From: Physcomitrium patens
Lineage: Eukaryota; Streptophyta; Bryopsida; Funariales; Funariaceae
Assembly (NCBI RefSeq): GCF_000002425.4
Contig: NC_037267.1
Coordinates: 4,221,891 to 4,285,890, forward strand
Direction of reading: 5' to 3'
DNA length: 64,000 nucleotides
Notes under the pieces: generated by a model
Databases searched by the model: none
Told to the model about the DNA's origin: nothing
The model's input: the letters and a program-made list of their open reading frames with translations, nothing else
Program-made: the position numbers and the translations under genes
Shown here: in pieces, positions 57,661 through 64,000 of the stretch
Numbering within the stretch: position 1 is the stretch's first letter
Layout: every line of letters begins with the position of its first letter

Positions 57661-59150
57661 ATATTTTCTAACTTGGAATATATATTGAGCCTATAGTTTT
57701 AGAAAACCACGTATTAGAAGAGAAATGTGACAAGATGTGACAAGCTTCTATTAGAATGGAGTATAGTAGAGGGCAACCTTCAAAACATCAAATAAATCCT
57801 TAATCTTCTTCAATTCTATGAACTAATGTGGTGAATGGACATAATAGAAATCTTCAATCAAATATTAAAATTGATCTAATGATATTGCCTAGGAAATGAT
57901 CAATTGTATTACTTTTGAGATTGCAAGGGATAATAATTCCATCTAAACTCTTAAGATTTAGTTGATCTATCAATAAAGACTTTACAACTCACATAGAAAG
58001 ATTTTTAGAGATATTTATTACTAATTTAGTAACTAACCATAGATACTACCTTATTTGGTTTCTAACAACCTTGACGAATTTTACATACATATAGTATAGA
58101 TTTCATATAGAAGAATCATTGACTACATGAAAACAACTTTTGGCAGCTTTTTTTCAATTTAGATCTATAATTGGCCAACAACAAGCTCTTTTGGTCTCAA
58201 GCAATATTAGATACGATTCCTTAGAGGACATTATCACTTATATGAGACAATTTTGGATAGTATGCATCTAATACATTAATAATATTTTAATTGAAGATAC
58301 TATGAGGTATTATTTTAGCCAAGGTTTTGCTATGTCTTCTGCAATTAGAGATATCTTAAACAAGAGACCTTAAGATTTAGAAAGATCTATTCAAGTTGCT
58401 TTGGAGGTAGAAATTATTGATAAAAAATATGATTATATATTTAGAAAGGTAAAAGAACTAATACCCACATTTATATCCTTGTAACATTGACCTATAAAAT
58501 TTCATCAACATCTAAGTTTAAGCTATTCACAACCTTCTATCTTTATATTACCAATTAGCAATCCAATAACTTGAGTTATATAAGGCTCACATGATTAAGC
58601 TCAAATTAATACTTTCAATTATTGTAGATTAGAAAAATTTAAAAGTTAAAAAAAATAAGCTAATGATATATTCAAAAATGAGATGATAAATATTATGAAG
58701 GCTATTAGTGAAAAAATATCTTATTTCATTAAAAACTAAACTCCAAGTATAGAGGTTAGACACTATGAATCAGGAATTCATACTTCTTGATTCTAGTGTA
58801 CAAAATGTAGATAAGTGAATCACACTGTCCAATTTTTTCCACAATTTTTATAACAACCATCTATAAAAAGAATCAATTCCAATCTTGTAGACCTCCTCAC
58901 CATTCAAGATAAGTAGGTCCTAGTTTTCTTTCTAATCAAAGAAATAATATCACACCTTATCCTATTCATAGAAAGCGACATTGAATAGGCCAATGTTGGA
59001 TTTAAAATGGAATTATATGCTTAAATTGTGAAGGATCTTAACCTACACATTGTTGTAGAAGACCTGATAAATTCATTCTTTTAATCTTTCTTTCAAAAGA
59101 TTATAAAAATTAAGCTTGAAAAAATATGCAAGGACTTAAATTTGTAGATG
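57661..59150 (+). pseudogene. Element T: gag remnant with zinc knuckles
   Basis: Heavily decayed. CTKC followed by VNHTVQFF near 58800 looks like a damaged CCHC knuckle, and NCEGS..PTHCCRRPDKF near 59020-59060 looks like a second Cys-rich motif. The left edge is not defined; no LTR was recognised. Confidence 0.45.
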
Positions 59151-59539
59151 CTATAATTAATAATGATTCATTAAACCTATACTATGATCATTTAAGTAAT
59201 GGAAAATTTTTGTCAATCTCTAATGTCAATTTAAACCAATAAAGGAGTGATGTAAAATCTTTTATCATACAACCAAAATCAAAATCAACAACTACCATCT
59301 TCTCTAGATATTAGGTATATAATGGCTCAAATTCATATGCCTACTATACCAAATCTATCATCTCTTTAATCCAACTTAGTACAATTAGATAGTAAGAAGG
59401 TCTCTTTGAATAATGGTTATTTACCTTCTTTATTTGTAACTAGAAGTATGAATGCCAAAAAACCAATAGATGTAGCTTACCTTGAAAAAGATGTGAAAAT
59501 CAACATGTTCAATTATTTTTAATCAATTGATTCAAGTAG

Positions 59540-59895
59540 CACTAACTATCAAAATATAGACCTATTGAAATAGATGTAGAAATTATAAATAAAATAATCC
59601 CTAAGGTCATATTAGATGATGGAAATAGCATTAATATTACACCAAAATCTACCATGAACAAATTGGAATTGAAAATCAATCACAAGGCAATTATGAAGGT
59701 CAAATTAGGTGATCAAAGACCTTCTCAATGTCTAGATCAAATTTTTTATCTTCATATATAAGTTGGAAGTATAGATTATATAGTATCATTTTATGTACTT
59801 CATTTCTATGAAGAAACAAATAGCTACCTTCTTTTATTAGGAAGGAGATAGTTGACGCAATCTAAAGGAGTAACTAATTGAGAGGCTTCTATGTT
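59540..59895 (+). pseudogene. Element T: protease
   Basis: Reads VILDDGNSINITPKSTMNKL, then LKINHKAIMKVKLGDQRPSQ, and further on YLLLLGRR. This is the retropepsin layout (catalytic DDG/DSG loop, then LLLGR) of plant Ty3/gypsy elements. Stops are present. Confidence 0.6.
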
Positions 59896-60659
59896 TTTGT
59901 ATAACTAATGTTGTAAAATCCATTTACTCCAATAAGTCTTGTACATTCTTGAATTTTAGAGAATCCTATTCAACCTTATCAAAGTTGCTCAAAAATACAA
60001 GATACTTATACTTTGTAAAGATAATACTTGCAAATTTTAAGAAAAAAATCTTATTATAATAGGTAAAATATTTTAGGATTCTTATCTTTTTGATTTTATA
60101 GTTTTATTTCCTCCTACAATTACCTCCTATACAACATTATATAGCAATATATCTTCTTTATAAGAATCTAAGATCTTCAAACTTAGTATCTTTGGCTAAA
60201 TCACTTGCATCACAATATGATACCTAAAATGGCTTCTAATAGTTCCTCCATAAATGGTTTTAGGCTCAAGACTATTGAACACCCTATGTTATGCTCAAGG
60301 TGTGCTTTTGAAAAGTCTCATAATATAATAATTTTAAAGAAAATCAACAAAATCAAAGCTATACAACCATGGATGTGAATTCATAGTGATATTTGTGATT
60401 TGATAAACATACCCTCTCATGGTAGTTCACTTTATTATATATTATTTTAAAATAATTATATATACTAATTTTTTTTTATTTTTTAAAAAATTGATATATT
60501 TATTCATTTATAATAAGTATAGAAGATAGTTTTTTAAAACAATGGCTATAAAGCTCTTACATAAAGAACTAATAATGTAAGTAAATTTTGTAATAAATGC
60601 TTCATTGACTTTTTTCATTGAATCAAATACAAATTCATTATCTTATATACACCAAATAA

Positions 60660-61700
60660 AACATGGTATTTGAGCAAGATAATAGAATATTAATTAGACA
60701 AAAACATAGAAGATTCAATCCTAGGATGCAACTTATTGTAAAAATAAAATTAAAAAGACTACTTCAAGAAAGATTGATAAAGCTTTTAAAAACTATGGAT
60801 TGGTTGTCTCATATTGTCTTAGTAAAAAAAAAAAGGAAAAAGAAATAAGCTCAAGGTGTATGAAAATTATGGAGATTTAAATAAGTACATTTAAAAAGAT
60901 CATTTTTTTATTATCTTTTATTACTTCTATAGTAGATAATAAAAGTAGATCATGACCTTTATGATTTTATGGATAACAACTTTAATTACAATCAAGTATC
61001 AATAGCTCTTGAAGATTGGCACAAGATTGCATTTACATCACCTTAGAGAACCTTTGTATATGTAATAATATCTTTTGGCTTATGCAATACTCCTTCAACT
61101 TTTCAAAGAATCATAATCTATACATTCTCAAATCTTCTTAAAAAAAACTATGTTAATTTTTATTGATGACTTTCATTATCAATCTTCAAAGAATAATCAT
61201 CTTGAAAGCCTTCAATTGTATTTCCTACATTGTAGAAGAGTAGGAATTTCTCTCAACTTGGAGAAGGTTTATTTAGTGATTAAAAAAAGAATTTTATTGA
61301 ATTACATCATTTTTAAGAAAGAAAAAGAAATTAAAATTTTAAAAATAGAGGTTATTACAAACCTACTACTTCCAAATGAAATAAAAGGCATTCAAAAGAT
61401 TTTAGGACATATGGATTGGTATTGTAATTTGATTGAATTCTATTCTATTCATGCTTCTCTATTGACTAATTTTTTAAAGAAGACCATTAAATTTGAATGG
61501 ACTTCTAAATATCAAGCAGGTTTTGATGCAATTAAAATCAAATTGCTTTCATATCCTTATCTATTACCACCTAATTGGGATCAACCTTTCTATGTCTATT
61601 GTGATGCCTCTAAATTGGCAGTATGTAGTGCTTTATATCAACCAAATGATAAAAGCGTAATTCATCTTATTGCTTTGCTAGAAAATAATTGATAAGTACT
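60660..61700 (+). pseudogene. Element T: reverse transcriptase and start of RNase H
   Basis: First ORF 60663-60848: RRFNPRMQLIVKIKLKRLLQ and WLSHIVLVKKK. After stops, VSIALEDWHKIAFTSP and FGLCNTPSTFQRI. Then an open frame 61150-61692 starts MLIFIDDFHYQSSKNNHLES (FIDD active site kept), LNLEKVYLVIKK, IQKILGHMDWYCNLIEFYS and the RNase H start FYVYCDASKLAVCSALYQ. A frameshift lies near 61145. It resembles the Tat/Athila-like type of Ty3/gypsy RT rather than G1 or N1. Confidence 0.75.
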
Positions 61701-63250
61701 GAGTGCAACTATACTACTATGGACTGAGAATGTTTGGCTATGGTCTTTAGCAACAAAAAATTTTGCCATTATCTTTTGATGAAAAAAATCATTTTCTTTA
61801 TAGATTATATGGCTCTTAGATATATTACAAAGAAACCAAATTTAAGTAGTAGATTAGTAAGATGGATATTGCTTTTGGTAAAATTTGCTTATAAAGTGCT
61901 ATAAAAACTAGAAAAAGAATACAAACAAGTTGATCACCTTTGAAGATTCTTTACAACTATAGGTATCTAAGATATAGATGATGAACTGCTTGATGCTCAA
62001 TTGTTCTATATTATGTTGACACCTACATGATATGAAAATACTAATAAATTTTTGAGTACTCAACAACTATCTAATAGCTTATCAAAAAATGAACAATAGA
62101 AGATTAGAGTGAATAGTACTTATTTTGCTTTTATAGCTAAGAACTATATCATTGAAGGATTGATGGGATTTTAAGACATTATCTTACTGGTATTAGAAGA
62201 TTGTCATTCAAGTGCTTATAATAAATAATTTTTTAGTCAATTAATAATTCAAAAAATCCTTAGAATAGGATAATTTTGGCCTATAATATTTAATAATTTA
62301 GATTCTTTTACAAGATCTAGTGATTCTTGCCAAAGATATGCATGCAATGATTTAAATCTTGCAATGCCTTTAAATATGTAACTTCTACTTGTTCCATTTG
62401 AAAAATGGAATATAGACTATATTGGACCTATCTATCCTACATCTTCACATCAAATGCAATATATTATTGTAGCTACAAAATATTTGATCAAATAGGCAAA
62501 AGAAAAAGTTGTGAAAAAGGCAAGTGATAAACAAATTGCCATCTTTTTGTATGAGAATATCATAGCTCATTTTTGGTGTCCAAAAATCTTTATAAGTGAT
62601 AATGGTTATTATTTTTTAAATAAAGCTATCAAACAAATGACCACATTGTTTATCATCAATCATAAGAAGATTACTTTCTATCATCCTCAAAAAAATGGTC
62701 TTATAAAAAGAGTCAACCAAATCTTAGTTTAGATATTCAAGAAAACTATGATGGTTTCTAAGTGTGATTGGGATTGTAAACTTACTTCAGCACTTTGAGC
62801 TTAATAAACTATTTACAAGGTTTGTACAAGAGCTACACCTTTTTCTTTGGTATATGAAATAGAAGCCATTTTGCTTATAGATTTGAAGTCTCATCTTTAC
62901 ACATTGCTATTGATAAGAGATTAAATACTTCTCAATCTTTTAAAGAACAATTAGAGCATTTAAAAAGACTTAGTGAGATTTTAAAAAAATCAGCTCAACT
63001 TATAGAAACTACTCAGAGAAGAAGGAATGAGATCTTTAATAAAAAGATAAAAAAAAAACGTCTCTCTATCCAAAAGATGTAGGTGATGGTTCAAGATGCT
63101 AGAAAACTAGAATTTCTAGCCAAGTTTGATGCACTTTTGACTTGGCCTTATATTATCAAAGAAAAATTTGATAATAATTCAATCAATCTCAAAACATTAA
63201 ATGGAGAAGATTTTCCTATCCAAACTAATAGAAGTCATTATAAAGAATAT
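61701..63250 (+). pseudogene. Element T: RNase H end and integrase
   Basis: Integrase: EKWNIDYIGPIYPTSS (first Asp), open frame 62511-62732 with FISDNGYYF (second Asp), then FYHPQKNGLIKRVNQILV. At the third catalytic position, where relatives have Glu (NGLxERxN), this copy has Lys, a G-to-A type change. A C-terminal Lys-rich region runs to about 63250. Confidence 0.7.
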
Positions 63251-63649
63251 AAAGTATAATCAAGTGTTTTAACAACAATGTATTATGTCATCTTATAGTA
63301 TATTTAAGTCCAACTTAAAGATTATTTTATCTTTAGAATATTATGAGACTAGATTCAAGGCAAAGGCAGCAAGCAATGTAAGATGTTTTTTTTCTTTTCA
63401 GTCTTAGTCATCTCTCATATGGTCTATAGAATTCAATTTTGTTGTTATGAATTTGCAATTGTATAGTTCTTAATTTGAATCTTAATAGAAATAATAAGAA
63501 GTAATAACAAGAATTTTTTTTATTAAAAAAAATATTAGATTCAACTTATGTATTTTAATATCATAATTCTTATAAGTTATTTCAATTACATATATATTTG
63601 AATAATCAAAGATTGCAAGCAATATTAGCATAAAAAGATGAAGAGGAAA

Positions 63650-63678
63650 AAATATATATATATATATATATATATATA
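63650..63678. repeat. TA microsatellite
   Basis: About 14 TA units downstream of element T. The stretch 63250-63720 is otherwise AT-rich with no recognised coding sequence. Confidence 0.85.
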
Positions 63679-63724
63679 ATTGATTATATCTCTAAGAGCA
63701 ACAACAATATTAAATCTAACTACT

Positions 63725-64000
63725 TGTCCAATGAAAAGATATGTTGGGTATAGTTTAAGCCATTACTTATTTTAGGCCTTATCTATATACCAAGAGTTTT
63801 ATATTGGTAACAAACTATTAGCCTTCAAAGTGACTTATAGAATTGAATAAGGTTACTAGATAAGCTTGCCAAGTGGGCTTTATTGCTTTAAGAATATGAC
63901 TATAAAGTTATATATCATTTATATCCAAGTTTCCAACTTAGATGCAAATGATCTATTTTGTAATCCTACATATTCTCAATAGGATTTGATAAGAGCTAGG
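63725..64000 (+). pseudogene. Retrotransposon RNase H fragment (runs to window end)
   Basis: Reads KLAKWALLL-stop-EYDYKVIY near 63855-63920, then in another frame NLDANDLFCNPTYSQ. The normal order in Ty3/gypsy RNase H is RxARWxLxLQEYDF...NxDADxLSR. One stop and one frameshift. It may be part of another element extending beyond the window. Confidence 0.5.

Overview
The window looks like nuclear DNA of a land plant, most likely a seed-free plant such as a moss. At the left is one recognisable plant gene, a proline/serine-rich protein of the plant 'hydroxyproline-rich glycoprotein family' type (about 2.06-3.61 kb, possibly extending by spliced exons to 4.73 kb). It sits in moderately GC-rich sequence with intron-like splice signals. 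From about 5.6 kb onward the DNA turns very AT-rich and is almost entirely transposable elements. No bacterial, organellar, rRNA, tRNA or CRISPR features were seen.

Layout. 1-5.6 kb: gene and flanks. 5.6-8.35 kb: AT-rich intergenic DNA with a 276-bp inverted-repeat element (MITE-like) and microsatellites. 8.35-about 54.7 kb: a nest of LTR retrotransposons. Element A (plus strand, very decayed, 8353 to about 49.72 kb) is the outermost. Into it went a solo LTR (family S, 11866-about 12.9 kb), a block carrying a Tc1-type DNA transposon (14950-16533) and element F (minus strand, 16701-about 49.02 kb), and element H (minus strand, about 49.72-54.7 kb). Element F is split by an R-type LTR-like repeat (18112-about 19.25 kb), by element G1 (plus strand, 20057-44620, perfect 5-bp target duplication GCTAA) and by a solo LTR related to N1 (44877-45881). 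G1 is itself split by element B (minus strand, 23149-29437, perfect target duplication AAAAG), two family-S solo LTRs (30646-31904, 32647-33978) and element N1 (plus strand, 35152-44419). The nesting gives the order of insertion: A, then F, then G1, then B, S and N1. B is the best preserved, with two 495-bp LTRs differing at about 17-18 sites by eye. 54.78-55.43 kb is a second copy of R, inverted. 57.7-63.3 kb is another decayed Ty3/gypsy element (T), followed by an RNase H fragment of a further one.

How the parts work. A, G1 and B are chromoviruses (Ty3/gypsy elements with a chromodomain after the integrase). Their pol resembles the Tcn1-like lineage known from fungi and seed-free plants. 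N1 and H belong to a different Ty3/gypsy lineage with an unusual FLD(D/N)xPIKGC reverse-transcriptase motif. No element has an unbroken gag-pol, so any movement now would need help from an intact relative elsewhere.

The most interesting observations are: (1) an extra ORF between the chromodomain and the 3' LTR, conserved between B, G1 and A; (2) dense, correctly phased heat-shock elements just upstream of the TATA box in the B LTRs, with weaker versions in two other LTR families; (3) N1 LTRs that carry a readable gag-like segment with a zinc-knuckle-like motif; (4) a DD34E Tc1 transposon of fungal/animal type in a plant genome. All identifications come from reading the sequence; no database search was possible.
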